From Syngnathus acus (lineage: Eukaryota; Chordata; Actinopteri; Syngnathiformes; Syngnathidae): a stretch of DNA of 64,000 nucleotides. This document shows, one piece after another, positions 23,001-36,120 of the stretch; position 1 is the stretch's first letter; each line of letters starts with the position of its first letter. Location of the stretch: assembly GCF_901709675.1 (NCBI RefSeq), contig NC_051095.1:9637956-9701955 (forward strand). Reading direction: 5' to 3'. Under the pieces are notes generated by a model that saw only the letters and a program-made list of their open reading frames with translations, made no database searches and was not told the origin of the DNA. A program made the translations under genes and the position numbers.

Positions 23001-26000
23001 GAATCCAGGGCATCATTAAAGAATTATCCGAGTGGATAATGAATATAAATATTACAGGAAAAGTACAATGCCAATGACAGAGCCGAGGCGGGTCAGCAAG
23101 TGTGTGTGTGTGTTTCTATGGATGTACGAGGTTCACAGGTGTCTCAAGATGGGTTTGAATATATTTCCATTTTTAAGCGTGATCTGTATGCATGAATACA
23201 TCTGAACTGGAAACAAGCGCAACAGTCTTGTACAAGATGAAATGGGTTCATGTGCTGTGCAGGTGTGAAGTACAAACACACGTACAGTACCGAGATGAAA
23301 AACAAACACTGAAAAGGTTTCGGTTTTTGAAGCTCAAATGGAACAGATAGCGATGATCCGCAAACCGCAGCTTTGATGGTGAGATACTTCACGTTGGAGT
23401 TTTCTTTTTTTTAATCTTTTCTTTTATGATTGATTTTGCTGTTCTTTTTTTGTTTCGCAATAAACATCATAATGCAAATGTATCAAAGATACATTTCTAG
23501 TAGGGCTTGACTGATTATTGGCCAATTTTAAAATGAAACAATTTTGACCTTTCAAACATTGATCTAAATTTGAACACTACCCATTTACAGAAGGACCACT
23601 GGTCTAACACAGAAATCTATACCATAATCTTGTATCTTGATCATATTTATAATGAAATCTGCTGGTAAATTACTTCTATGGACCGATCATTCAAAACCAA
23701 GTAAATCTTTTTTTTTTTTTTTTTACAAGCAATGCAAACAATGTGAGAAATGCAAACTTTGTAAGGAATTGACCTGGATATTTTACATGCAACCTTGTTA
23801 AATGGATAATATTAAAAAGGAGGTTAATATTGCACTAACTACACTGAGGACTTTACAGGCAGCTGCTTTTTAAAAGAAATTGCTGAAACAGATGACCACA
23901 AGATTAGGAGATTGAACATAGGAAAACAAATATAATGTACAATACTGAGAAAAGCTACTAAAGGTCTAACAAAAAAAAGCTAGAGGACGCATCAGCTGTC
24001 AACATATCAATCATATAGTTTGTTAAAAGGGTCTCGGCTTCCCGCATTGCCTTGTTCAGGTGCCCCTAGTATGGATGGGAATGACAGGTTGTGCATTTAA
24101 TTAGGTGAGCAAGTAGAAAAGACTGCCAAGGAGGACAAGAAAGGTTATGAGAGGTCAGGCGACTGCATGGTAATAGCTAGAGCCAGCCTTTGTTGACTAC
24201 ACAGAGGAACTGCACACTCATTATTGGGGGAAAAAAAAAAAAAGAAGTAAATCTACTGAATTCCATCCATCCGTCTATTCCTTCCATCCGTCCATCTATC
24301 TATTCACCCATCCATTCATGTTGTTCAAGTTACTCTAAAAAGGGGAATGGTAACAAGAAAATGCAGCAACATCTGGTGAAAAATGTAAAATTTAAATTAT
24401 GACAATTTTAAAATTTGGTAGATTTGAGCCAATAATGACTCGTGACCATTAATTTGACTTTCATCACAGTAAAAAAAATAACTTGCGCAACATTTTTTTT
24501 ACATAAAAAGAGGAATAAGAGACAAAAAGACAGCTTTAGCGTTTACTATTTAGAGCATAATTTAAATTGGATTTTATGATAGCATTAAGAAACATAAAAT
24601 CAGAAAACATGGAGTGGGTACACTCGAGTGTGACAGCGTGGACTGAAATCCTTTCACGGACAAAGAATGGCAATATTTTTTTTTCCACAGTCATGAGCAA
24701 TGGTCATGGTTAAATGGGTCATAAAAACTTACTTGGACATGTTCCGACCGGAGTGTTGCCAAGGAAACAAGACATTGCCGACAGCTGACCGGTAACTGTA
24801 GACCCCCAAAAGTCCAAGTGCAAGGGCAACCTTAGAAACCAACGAGCATCGTCTTTGAATCAGGAAGTAGATGAAAACCAAACAGAGAGCAGACAGCAGG
24901 GACAGGACCAGTTTGTGTTCGGAGCTACGAAGACAAAAAGATAAAAACATGGAATTTTGCTATATCCAAATTATGATTCTTTTTCTTTTCAAAAACATTA
25001 AAAAAAACAGTCACTCTATAGAAAGAAATAAAAATCCCAATTTGATTTAATTTAATTAAGTTACAATATTCTATTATGTCTTCAAGGGTGAATGATGAAT
25101 GTGAACTATTGAGCTTGAAGGATAAAATGGCCCACGTTATTTTTAAGAGTAAACACATCATGAATGCGTCACTTCATTTAACGAGGTTTAAATAACAGTC
25201 TACTTTGAAATCTAGAAATAAGGCATAAAAAAAAAGAAGCCTTATTTTGTAGTTGGGACAGCAGAGGCCTTAAGCAGTGCGAGGCAAAATGAAGGCGTAC
25301 GTCTCATTATCTGAGCAACAAGCAGTGCAGGTAAGCAAAAGGATAGATGGGGGAAAAGGTCAGACTCCATATCTTCATTCTACACTGACGTGCATGTTAA
25401 GGAAGCAGTCACAATGCACTGAGCTCTTGAATGAATATTCATCGGTGGTTGACTCTAAAAGATACTACGAAACAAGAGTTTTTTTACAAAGAGGAATCCA
25501 AGATTTTCGTATCTTTTGATAAGGGAGATAGATAAGTACAAACACATAATTTGTACATATTAAAGGGGACGTCAACTAAATGATGTCCTGTACAATAAGT
25601 TCTATGGATCTGCATACAACATTATTGTTAATATTTTTCTTGTTTTTTTTTAAGACCCAGAGAGTCATATTGCATATCACATTTCAATATTGGTCAGTCC
25701 CACCTGTTCAGCCAATGGCCTAGATCAGGAAGATGAGCCCACTGCACACCTGTCTGGTTGAGGGAGCGCAGCAGTCGACAGCAGAGCAAAACAAAAGGGG
25801 GCGTGGCTAAAGCTAGCCACTTCTCAGAGTAGAGCTCTTCCTTTGGGTTGTCTTTGTAAGGAAGGACTTCTTCTTCACCTCCCAGGCCGCTCTTCTCTCG
25901 GAAGTATTTGCGACACACGTCCTGGAAGACTACAAGGCAGAGGGTGCTGAGAAGGAAGTACCAGGTCTGATGCTCCTCCTCTACGAAGCTGCTGGCCGCC

Positions 26001-29000
26001 AGACTAAGAGTGTGGCCGGCTGTGCCCGCCAGCAGCAAAACGTCCAACTCTGACAGGGACCACTCAGTGCTACTGATCTTCAACGGGGACTGCAAAAAGG
26101 AAGATGACAACTGTGTGTGATCGGTAAACCAAACCATCAAGTCTACATATCAGTCTTTGATATGCACCACTGTAAAGTTTTTTTCCGCTGGATTTCCATT
26201 AGAATTTTTGCTGTATCAGTATCTTTGCAAGTTCGCAGAAAGGAATTGAGATGTGACCTTTAAAGATATACCATAATGAGAAGAGAGCTGCAGCAATGGA
26301 AGATTTATCAGACCAATTGAAAGAAGAGACAAAGTTTTAGCCTTCAAAATAACGATACCACCCACACATCTGAAATGCGCAACTCACCTTTCCGTGAAAC
26401 TTAAGTCCCAGGGGGGATCGTCTCGTCATCATAGCGAGCAGCAAACAAGACATGGCTGAAGTGAAGGCGATGGCGGCAAACACGAGAGCCCAGGAGAGGC
26501 TGCAGAAGTAGCAGGAGCTCTCGGCAGATGTACACACCAGAACATGCACTGACGCAAGCAGCAGGCACAAGAGGTAAAAAGGTAAAGAGAGAAGGGCCGA
26601 CATGACTGGAAGGTCCACAGCTGCGGAGTTGCTCAGGGCTTCAGGCATTGCCAGCAGTAAGAGCAACAGCAGCTTGGAGGGAACAAAGTCAAAGAAAAAA
26701 GAAGCTTACATTAGTACGATATGTAATAAAGTAATTACATCTGAATTTAAATAAGTATCAATATAAAGTTGTCACTGTTATTAGGTTCTAAGCAAGGTAC
26801 AGTGTTCTGTGGAAAACTGATCTGACGCACGAGTCAATTAAGTTACAAGCTTAGTTGCGGAACGGATTAAACTTGTAAGTCAAGGTATCGCTGATTAGCA
26901 ATTATTTTGAAATCAGGATAAACTACAGGCGGACTGGCTTGTGTTTGATTTCAAAGCTTTCAATCACTAGTTACGCCATGCTATTTGAGAAAAATACTCG
27001 AAAAGAAGATTCTTGGGGTTTACCTGAAATACAAAGACCATTCCAGCAATCATGGAGTACAGATCGTATTTGCCCAGCTGTTTGCTGAGGGCTGAGCTCA
27101 TAGCGGACAGCGCTTCCAAGTACTGCTTCAGGACTTTCTTGCCCATGTTGGTCAAGACCTCGGACACGTTTCCCTCCAGGTAGCGCTTCACCCAACTCCC
27201 GTGCGCCTTCTCTGCCACACGGTACTGTTCAAATCCTGCTTCTGGATCAGGAAATAGCCAACCTGTTTTATACTATTCATTACAACGTCCAATGATGTAA
27301 ACCAAAAATCAGGGTGTTTGTTCAATTCATCAGTGTTTGTTGGATTATGAAGAACAACATTATTGAAGTTGCTTGATACATTAATGAGTACTCATGTCCT
27401 CCTAAAAATATTGAACAGTGAAACACAGCAGCAAAGCTGGTTATAGATGGTGACTTTGCCAGAGACAGAGGGGATGCTAGAAATATGAGATCCTTAAGCC
27501 ACAGGCATGAATCATACAATATCGATGGGCCCGCCTCATGTTTCATCAGAAAGTAGAGCAAAAGAGTTGATGGCCCTTCAAAGACGGCTTTGAATAGAGG
27601 TGCAAGAAAAACAAAACAAGAAAGCTGAACATATTGTTTTTACTTTGCTACTCTTAATGATTCATCTCATGGGATATCTGGACAAATGAAAACATTGTTT
27701 TTTCCCCCGCTTTCATTGGGGAAAAAAACAACAACACCCAGTTCACCTTTACTTATTTAAAGTTGTTTTTCACCCCAGTCAGTCCATGCTGACCCTAACA
27801 AGCTACTTAATAAACATCTCAGGTGCAGGGACAACTCGCGATTCAATATTATCTGTGTGGGGAAGAGAAAAAAAAAGAAAAAAGAAATCAACACATCAAG
27901 AAGTAGCTCTACTGAAATAATTTCCATCTCATCTGATCACCATGGAAACCTTAGACAAAAATAGGAAGTAAAAATGTCACTCTGTCTCTGCCTGTCCGTC
28001 TAATAAGGACAACGTGCAAACTCCAAACAGAAAGGGCAAGACAGCAACATGTTTCCCCTCTCTTTTTATATTCTGGTAGCATTGGTCAGATATGGTTACC
28101 AGGTTGCCATCGTAGTTCGCCTGCCGCAAACATCCTGTCAAACCCTTACATCTGTGACGGTGAACGCGAGTGGTACAAGTTGATTGACTGATTTGTCCTT
28201 GAAGAACATCATGTCTACTTTTGTTGTATGCTCTCCTACTCAGTTCCCCTTTTGTGCACATTCATGAGAGAAGAATACAAATACATGATGTGACGCTGTA
28301 ACATCTGAATGGGTCTTGTATTCTGGCTAGTTTAACAGGTTAAGGTGACATATAGGGACACATGTACATCTGTTTGCTTTGCCACACACGAGGGTCCACA
28401 GCAAAACAAAATTAGATAATTGGCGTAAAAACAAAAAAACAAAAAAAAAAAACACTATGGCGATATTATGGACATGTTTTGTAAGGGCTCGGCACAAGAG
28501 GGCAGGCAGATGACGACGTTCTAATTCGAATGGAAATAAGCAATTGGATGCAAAAATAGTCCAATAAAATGTGCATCACAATTGTTTGCTATGGTGATGC
28601 AATACGTACGAATACAGGCTCAGGGTTATTTAAATAAGTACTTTGTCATAATTTTGTTTCAGAGCATTTTTTCAAATCAATGACTTAATTTGAGGAGAAA
28701 TTCTTTACAGGTTAATACAAGGGACCAAAAGAAAGACTTTTAGCAAACAATAAATATATGTCAATATAATGAATGTAAAATAAGTTAAAGTGTGTGTGTT
28801 GCCCAACCGAATTAAGCCACTGGATTTTTCATTTACCTCTCTCATAGTCTGGAATGCTGTCTTTGAGCAGGCAGCTCAGCTGGTGGCCATTGAGATGCAG
28901 AAAGCGCAGCTGGTCTCGAAGTGAGCTTTCCTCCAAAACACTCGGAATGACACGGCCCACGCTGTTTTGAGATATGGGCAGGCCCAGGGCCAGGGCCAAG

Positions 29001-30255
29001 GTTGGAGTCAGATCCACCTGCTCAATTTCATCAGGCTTCTCCATTCCCACTGACAAAGGCAAAAAAAAAAAAAAAAAAGACAAACATATCTATTTATTCA
29101 GCAACAGAGGCGAAAAAGTGATTACGATCAAGAAAAATGAATTTGACTGTACCAGCCTTTATCTTCAAGTATGTTTGTTTTCTAATCAGAGATTAATAGC
29201 ATTAAGACATCTTCTTTCGGAACAATTCAACCTTTGTTCCTCCTCAAAATATCAACTGTGTGCTTACGACAAAACTTGTTTTACAACACGATTCGTGAAG
29301 GCTCGAAGAGGAAAATCATGATCAGCACTTTAAAGAAAAACCAAGACAAATGTGTTTACCTTTCCTCTTGAAAGCGGGGCTTATGAGCACCAGGGGTGTA
29401 TTGACTTCTGGTTCTGAGGAGCCTCCGTGGCTACCGGTTTCTGACATCCCGTGGTCCGCACACAGAACAAGCAGATAGGGCAATGATCCCTCTACCTCCT
29501 ACAATCACGAAAAACACAGAATTGCATGGACAGAGCCACAACATTAAAACAAACATATGTTGAGAGAAATCATGTGTTACATTTCTTAAACTACATAAAG
29601 AATTCATTTGCTCATGTGCACTTGTGGCCATGGAGCTAGAGGACTGGGAAATTTAACAAATATTAATTTGGAGAGTAGTAGGATGAACATGAGAATCACT
29701 GGGAGAAACAAAACGAGGATTATATACCACTTCATCTGTTTTTGGATTGGTAAATCGTGGGATGAAGTCACAGAGAAAATTATGCAATACAATACTGCGG
29801 TTGCAGGGAGAGGGATGTTTGCTTTGTGCCCTGTCGAGGTGCCCTTGAGAAACTATCCCCCAAATTATTGACACAGTTGTGTGATGAATAATTGATTTAC
29901 AGTGGATTGTAAAAGTTCCAATGTCTTCAGAGTCTTCAACCAAAATGTTGTAAAAATACGTCATTCTCGATGGCAAAAAGGTAAATTTGCTATTTTACCA
30001 TGACAATCAAACTGCAAAATAATTTGACACGTATGTTGAGTCCACATTACTGACAAATTGTTCCCACTAAAACAATTCCAGCATTTTTCTTTTACTTCTT
30101 TAGAAAGACCTCTATTTAAAGATTCGAACATCCCCAACTTCCAGAGAAACAATAATCACATTCAGCAATTTATGGTGGCCATAACAATGCCAGCGGTTTT
30201 ATGAGGTGCTTGGTATTTTGTGTCGGGGGTTCAAACACATTTACACAATTAATTT

Positions 30256-30299
<44 letters not shown>

Positions 30300-33200
30300 C
30301 CACTCACAAAAGACAATACTGGTTTTGAGAGAAAGGGTGGAAGCTGCAGTGCAGTCATCACAAACTTTTGTTTACGTTTAACGTAAAATGTCATTAATTG
30401 TAGCGATTCATTGCTCGGTCTCTAATTTGGTCATAGAGCCTGCTTAGTTTTAATGATCACCAAGTTCAATTCTCACGTGTACCTTTGAAATGAGGGCAGC
30501 GTGGATCTTCTTAAGAATATCGTCCATCTCCAAAAGTTTGGGCTGAATCATCGAACTGTGGGGTCCACTGATATGACCAATGTGGTCAAGTCCAAGGTAG
30601 TGGAGGATCAGAATGTCCCAGTCGTCTCTCTTGAGCGTGCTATCCAAGTGGCGGGTCACATTGTTGTCAACCTGCATGATACCAGATAAAAAGACTCAAA
30701 AAGGGAATGCTATAAATAAATAGTTTTTAAAAAAAAGTCTATGTGTATGTCCTCTGTAATATAAAAATAGTTAATGGTGTTTAAATGAAATAAAACAGTC
30801 TGGCCTATATTCATTTTCAAGTTACAAAATGACAGGCATTTTCCATTTTTAGTCATTTTCCCTCCTTAGGTGTGTTTTCTTTGACTGTAAATCTGCAAAA
30901 ATGAGCGCTGATTAGATTAGCACCATTTGCATATGTTACAGATTGCACACGTCAACATATTTTGCTCTGCTCTGACATTTCACTTCAGCAAATTAGCACA
31001 GCCTAAACTTGAGCAAATTACAATGAAGTCCCAATGACTCATTTTGCAGTCATCTCAGTACTCAGGCATTTTTGCCAAATTCGGCTTATCATAAATGACG
31101 ATCTTACCTCAATGTAGTCAGACACAAAGGACGTTGTGCCATCGTACTCCATGAAGTGTTTGGGGAAGAGGCGCACCCATGTCTCATCTCCATAAAAGAT
31201 CATTTTTTTCCCCGCGGTTTTGGCTTGCCAAATAAGATTGTCTTCCAGTAACGATGGGGAATTTAGATTCATCACCACATCAATAAAACCTGGAATACTG
31301 CCAGTGGTAAGAGCCTGGAGAGGCACATGTTTTTGTCAACAACAACAAAAAAAAGCATTTCATGATGTAGTAGAAACATACAATTACATCATGTCAATGA
31401 AACTAAATACCATTAATTGGAAATTCATATTAATGGTGTCATAAGATGCATCCTTTATTTTGCATCACACATTGATTCCCACAATACCAAACAATCTTTT
31501 TTTTTTTGGGCCACAAATGAAGAGATAAAAAGAAGACAAAAAGTGACCAATAAACTATCATGGGGGTAGTAGAAAGGCCTAAAGTTAGAGAGTTTGAAGG
31601 AACACTGCTATACGATGGACCCTACGACTTGCCTGTAGCTCATTTGGCGATTCTCAGAGGTGTTAAAAAATCCAAGCTGCAATATGGAGGTTTTATTGTC
31701 TTATGGGCGAACCTTGTCAGGTCACTACTTTTAAAAAGCACATTCAGCTTGCCCCCCCCCCCCCCCCCCTCCCTTCCAAATATCCCAGCAGTCGTGTTTT
31801 CATTACCCAACGTCATGTTATGTACCAAGTATCAAAAATACAAAAGGCTCCAGCTCACCCACGAGCCTGATGAAGATAAAGTGTCCGAAAAATGAATGGA
31901 TGGATTTAAAACACCGCCTGTACAGTTCAGGAAGTCTTGTGACAGTTTAACTCTTGGACAAAAAAACATCAGCTCTAGCTTTAGATGAAGGTTTTATCTT
32001 CCTCTAAACAGTGACAACCTGATAAACAAACTGACATGACAGTTAATTGCTTCAAATAAACTGAAGCAGAGATGTTGCTTTTGCTTACTTCCTGGCTCGG
32101 TTATTTACTACAGCTTGTCAGTGCAACAATCTTTTCCGCTGCCAGTGCCGACGCGATCTCTTTGGAAGAGATGGATAACTCCCCCTCCATTTCTTCAAAT
32201 GCAATCTCAGTGAGGTTTAAAGACTATTCAAAGACTCAGAACAAATAAAATAAAATAAAGGCTGTTGTCAAATTTGAGGGAAAAAAAAATCAAACTACAA
32301 GTGCACAAGACCAAATGTAGGATGAGCTGGAAAAACAAAATATCAGCTCAAAACAAAAAGTATATTTTAAGATCCAGTTGCCAAATACATTGTGATGCTG
32401 GCTGAAAGAACTGGACTGGTCAGATCATCAACAGTCCTACAGTATGTGTCTGCTCACCATGTGTCACTGCTTGAATGTCAAATACAATATCAGTGGGGCA
32501 CACGCTCGACTGCTGGCACAGAGCAGTGGTGTGTGTGTGTGGGGGGGGGGGGGGGGGGGAGTCGCACAGGAGCCAAACATCAACATTTTGATGTCTGCTG
32601 ACCACTCAAAGGCAATACCAACATGAGAATATCATTGCCGTGGTCATGTGCATAAAGTGCATAAAGTTGTGAATAAATAATTAATCTTTAATCAACATAT
32701 TTTTTAAAAAACAATTCAAATTCTTAAAAATCTAAGATTAACATTATCATTTGCAGCTCTTACACCAGATTTTTTTTCCATTAGAGCATATAGCTCACCT
32801 GAATGTAGTCCTCTACGTCCATACACCTAACTCCTGAGGCATATACTCAACTTTTAGACATCCCCCCCACAGAGTTGCTATCATTGCTGCTGAATTTCGA
32901 CTCATTACCTGAATTTACTGTCAAAATTGAGTGCATCGGAAATATGCTCTGACAGCTGTGCCGGTCAGAGACAGTGAAACTCAGCTGGACGTGTGTGAAT
33001 GACTGAATGCGGGAAAAAGTCAATTCCTTGCCAGCTTCATGTCAAGAAATGATGTAACCTTCTAGAAATAACAAACATGTTTGCAGAAATACAAACAAAG
33101 GTCAAATTAACGGTAGTGTCACAGTGCTGTGACGAGTTATTAGTATGAGTCAAATGTAGGATATGCTAATAGTAGGTGTGTGCTGCCACCTACTGGTTGG

Positions 33201-35247
33201 GAACAAATTCGGTTTAAACGCTATACTGTACTACAAAAAAAAGACCCCAAAGACAAAAAAACAAAACAAAAGACATCCTGATGCGAATGATTAAGTATGT
33301 AGCAATAGTTTGGGGGATTTTATTCTGCCTGTGTTCCAGTGCATAAAGAAAGGTCCCTTGGCATCCAAGAGCAAGACAAAGCAGCACTATTGACATCTGA
33401 ACATCTCTTAAATGAATGACTTCCTGCTGCCAGACCCCCAAAATGACATTTAGCGCACTTCTCCAACGGTAGTGATGCCTTGCCTTGTGCTCTTGCCGTC
33501 AGTAAATCTGTTATTGACGGATTATGGCGGAACATCTGTCTCACTCCTAAAGGCCACCTCAATCCATCCCAGCTCATCCCTCCTCTACAGCCTTCGTGAC
33601 CCCCTTAACAGAACAACCCTGAATCGTAACAAACTGAATGTCACTTCGGTCAAAATTTGGACAACATTCTTTGGGGCCTCTGATGTTGCACAATAAGACA
33701 AAATTAATTTCATAGTTTGTTCCCAGTTGCCAATATTCTGTACTTTTCTGAATTTAACCACTTAAAACACTGCTGGGGCAGTTGATCAAGGACTTCTAAT
33801 GACCAATTGTTGGGCATTAAACATTACCATGAAAAATTACATGACATGAATATCTGGACGCTCAATTACTGTTCTGCTTTACCCGACAGCTTGTTTTGTT
33901 TCCCCTTTTTCATAGCATTCCATGAAAATACCTCCAATGCAGCAATACAGGCTTTCCCAGTCTGCCCACCAACTGTCACTCATAGCAAAAACAAGCCCTG
34001 CTGGCTCTGTTCCCATATTGACTCACCATCTAAATATGAAAACTCACCATCTTTTTGCCTTTGCAGTATATTATCCGTGGTACATGGACAATTTTGCTGT
34101 TTAAAAATGGAGGTAGAGTGAAGTTAAAGCTTTCTACTCGGGATGGGAATAAAAAACATTCCTTGAAAGTGGAGGTAAAGAACCAAAAATTGGATTCTTA
34201 TTTGAGTTCATCGCAAAACAATCATCACTTGCTAATAAAAGTGCCTACCTGATCATCACTAGTCCTACAATGATGAGACTGTTCTTTGTGTGGAAGGTCA
34301 ATCACTCACCACAACCTTAGGGACAAGCTGATTTGGCTTTGTGTATTTCATTATCGTGTCAACTTCACCCTTTCTGTCTGCATTCTGTCTCTCCTTCCTC
34401 CTGCAGTCTTTCTCAAGTGTGGCTGACCACAGGCACATCCTCTCTTGACTGACTAGGGCCTACCTCACTGTCATCACAAGCAAGACAAAAAAAACCATAT
34501 TAAACCCTTTCATTTTCAGGAAAAATGTTTTTATTTTACATTTAACCTACTTCAAGGAAAGAGCAGATGCCATTTATTCTTTACGTCTGCATAGCGTCTC
34601 AGTCTTTTATTATTGTAAGACTAGCTTCTCAACATTACAAAACACTTATCTGCCACATCTGGTCATCAGTGAACATGCAAGCGTACTTACACTGTTTGGT
34701 GTTTTAGGAGGAAAAAAAACAGTTTGATCGTTTCTTATTTCTGTACAGCCTGTGGGGCACATGGATAGGATGAAGTACTACGGACCAGACGATTTTCTCA
34801 CTTACTTTGATCCTGGGCATGGTGACAGTTGGAATTCTAGCTTTAGCCACATAGCTAAGTGTCGAGCCTCTTTCCACCAGGTGTCTTGTGTAGGGCATGT
34901 ACGTGCGACCATTGGCTCCAAACACAAAGTCCTCCCGCAGTGCATCGACTAACATGATGACAACCCTTTTGAATAAGGGCTGAGGGATGTGAGACGAATT
35001 GGGCGAGCCCACTGAAATTTAAAAGACATAATTAATGGGTGGCTGCAGTTTTTTGATGGCGAGTGATTGAGTGAGAACAAGCCCGGCTGATCTTACCTGA
35101 CAGCGGCTCCGCAGGCAGGTTTTGCCTGCTCTTAGACGACAGAGAAGACTTGACAGGCACAGGGAAAAATCCCCTTAGGAAAAGTGCAACCCCCAAAACT
35201 TCCAATATTAAAATTAATGAAGCAAATGTAGACGAACGGACTTTCAT
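14049..35247 (-). CDS. PIGG: PIGG, GPI ethanolamine phosphate transferase 2 (complete, 13 exons)
   Basis: ER membrane enzyme that adds ethanolamine phosphate to the second mannose of GPI anchors; family partner is PIGF. Exons in gene order: 35247-35097, 35011-34806, 31314-31108, 30671-30483, 29498-29360, 29049-28837, 27241-27024, 26672-26388, 26089-25704, 24924-24733, 18689-18380, 17258-17095, 14271-14049. All junctions are GT-AG and in frame, giving 960 aa (human 983). An N-terminal signal anchor spans residues 10-28. The lumenal alkaline-phosphatase-type domain shows LVDALRED (D73), PTVTMPRIK (111-119), FYGDETW, HYLGLDHIGH (D217, H221) and ADHGMSETGSHG (D266, H267), so the metal and catalytic residues look intact. 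The C-terminal half is many hydrophobic helices with SFVEEEHQTWYF and SLNQTGVQWAHLPDLGHW. The chosen start, MKVRSS, matches the family length; an in-frame ATG 24 bases upstream is also possible. Confidence 0.97.
14272..17094 (-). other. PIGG intron 12
   Basis: No coding exon seen. The stretch 15540-15910 contains homeodomain-like AT motifs (AAATTAATTAGG, ATTATTTAATCATG) in otherwise complex sequence and is a candidate conserved non-coding element. A hAT-type terminus-like string, GGGCAGTGGTTCTTAAGC, lies at about 16035. Poly-A tracts occur at about 16294 and 16618. Confidence 0.5.
17461..17481. repeat. Poly-A tract
   Basis: About 20 uninterrupted A residues in PIGG intron 11. No retroposon body is recognisable next to it. 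Confidence 0.9.
18785..18990. mobile_element. MITE copy A (CTGTATTTTCCGCACTATAAGGCGC), one end lost
   Basis: Begins right after a TA at 18783-18784 with CTGTATTTTCCGCACTATAA, then contains GCCGCCTTATAATCAGGTGCGCCTTATATATGG and TTGAGCCACTACAGCAGGCGTGTCCGAAG, the same internal order as the copy at 47022-47263 but in the opposite orientation. It decays near GGTGCGCCTTGATTGGG, so the second inverted end is missing. Lies in PIGG intron 10. Confidence 0.8.
20323..20405 (-). repeat. Decayed fragment of the GGAT-tailed SINE
   Basis: TTCCATCCATCCAATTTCTATATACG...GAGCCTATTCTGGCTGACTTTGGG...GGTATGCCCGGACTGG follows the order of the 3' half of the intact SINE at 61696-62075 with many substitutions. Confidence 0.5.
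22653..22867 (+). pseudogene. Non-LTR retrotransposon ORF2 C-terminal relic
   Basis: One reading frame, broken by a stop near the middle, encodes DKRMVRMKDKIRAILANSS and, after the stop, FRRSFVPTAITLHNSS. The pattern R-R-S-F-[VI]-P-x-A-x-x-L-x-N-S is typical of the extreme C-terminus of CR1/L2/Rex-type LINE polyproteins in fish. Nothing upstream looks like the rest of the element, so this is a 5'-truncated dead copy inserted in PIGG intron 10, opposite to the gene. Confidence 0.7.
30258..30297. repeat. (GT)20 microsatellite
   Basis: Twenty uninterrupted GT units in PIGG intron 4, about 210 bases from exon 4. Confidence 0.97.
31752..31769. repeat. Poly-C tract
   Basis: Eighteen C residues in a row. 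G-quadruplex-capable on the opposite strand. Confidence 0.95.
31845..31904 (+). repeat. 3' tail fragment of the GGAT-tailed SINE
   Basis: GGCTCCAGCTCACCCACGAGCCTGATGAAG...GTCCGAAAAATGAATGGATGGA corresponds, in plus orientation, to the last 55-60 bases and tail of the SINE that is intact at 61696-62075. Confidence 0.65.
32529..32559. repeat. (GT)n followed by poly-G
   Basis: GTGTGTGTGTGTG runs directly into about 18 G residues. Strongly slippage-prone. Confidence 0.95.
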
Positions 35248-35481
35248 TTTTTGTACTTGATAATGGGACACTTTGGGTTGTTGAAATAAGTTCCCTCGGT
35301 GAGTTAGCTAGCAACCACCATAACGCGTCACCGCATACTTTTTACATAACATTACAGCTACACATTCAATTGCAGCGGACGAGTACTACATTGCATAGTA
35401 GACCGTAAGAATAGAAGCAGTATTTACCAAGCAATTAGACCACAAACAATAACAACACATCTCGATGTTGCCATTCATAAT

Positions 35482-35490
35482 ACTTCCGCG
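35482..35490 (-). promoter_or_regulatory. ETS-type site upstream of PIGG
   Basis: ACTTCCGCG on the top strand reads CGCGGAAGT on the gene strand, the CGGAAGT core of ETS/GABP sites common in housekeeping promoters. It lies about 235 bases upstream of the PIGG start codon. Short motif; treat as suggestive. Confidence 0.4.
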
Positions 35491-36010
35491 TTTTTTGTTG
35501 AACTACGGGAAGCGCATATGGTCAAATAAGTGATTACCCACCCAACCACCTCCGCCCCCAAACAAAGAAAATATGCGCAGAATTAAATGCAATATTTAAA
35601 CATAGGTAAGAAACGGTATCCATCACAGACCACAATTTTAAAAATAATGCAAGTTGCAAAGGTTCCCTATGTACTTCATCTGGACATTTAATAAAGTGGA
35701 AACTAGAGAAGATGACGTGATAATTATTTTTTTTTGGTGGGTGAGGGATAACATTAAACATTTCAATTATTTCTAATAGGTTACTTTTATATGTGCAGTG
35801 ATGTGAGAAATAATATGAGAAGTATTAGATAATTAATCAATTGTATTGTAATCTAATCATATATTTTGTACGTCTCTGTTGTTTATGTAAATGAATTACT
35901 GTTTTTGTAGACAGTATCCAAACTGTGAAATGTTTTTATGCTTAAGCTTATTTTATTCAACTTTCCATAAGTGTAGAAAGCAAAACTTAACACAATTATT
36001 TCAGTACTAT

Positions 36011-36016
36011 TTTATT
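36011..36016 (-). promoter_or_regulatory. Candidate GUF1 polyadenylation signal
   Basis: TTTATT on the top strand (AATAAA on the gene strand) 105 bases beyond the GUF1 stop codon. Confidence 0.5.
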
Positions 36017-36120
36017 TTGAAATGAACAATGCAGTATTTCAATAACATACTACCTCCATGGACATATACTAAATTTTTTCATATAATATATATATATAGT
36101 ACAGTATATTTACAGTAACT

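Larger units (their letters stand above)
18690..24732 (-). other. PIGG intron 10, 6 kb
   Basis: Largest PIGG intron. It holds MITE copy A, a decayed SINE fragment at 20323-20405, the C-terminal relic of a LINE ORF at 22653-22867, a CCATCC-rich stretch near 24263-24320 and several poly-T or poly-A runs (20686, 22917, 23710). I see no additional exon that would keep the PIGG frame. Confidence 0.6.
31315..34805 (-). other. PIGG intron 2
   Basis: No coding exon found. It carries a poly-C tract (31752-31769), a SINE-tail fragment (31845-31904), a GT/poly-G tract (32529-32559) and a TGCCACCTACTGGTTGGGAAC-type repeat tail at about 33183. The remainder shows no recognisable feature. Confidence 0.55.
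35248..36120. other. PIGG-GUF1 spacer
   Basis: Contains the PIGG 5' UTR and promoter region (right of 35247) and then the 3' end of GUF1. Both genes run on the minus strand, with only 873 bases between the GUF1 stop and the PIGG start. The sequence from 35570 to 36100 is AT-rich with no recognisable feature other than the GUF1 polyadenylation signal. Confidence 0.6.

Noticed and set aside
27943-27956. X-box-like CACCATGGAAACC
   Set aside because: Only one RFX half site is good, so I did not call it a motif.
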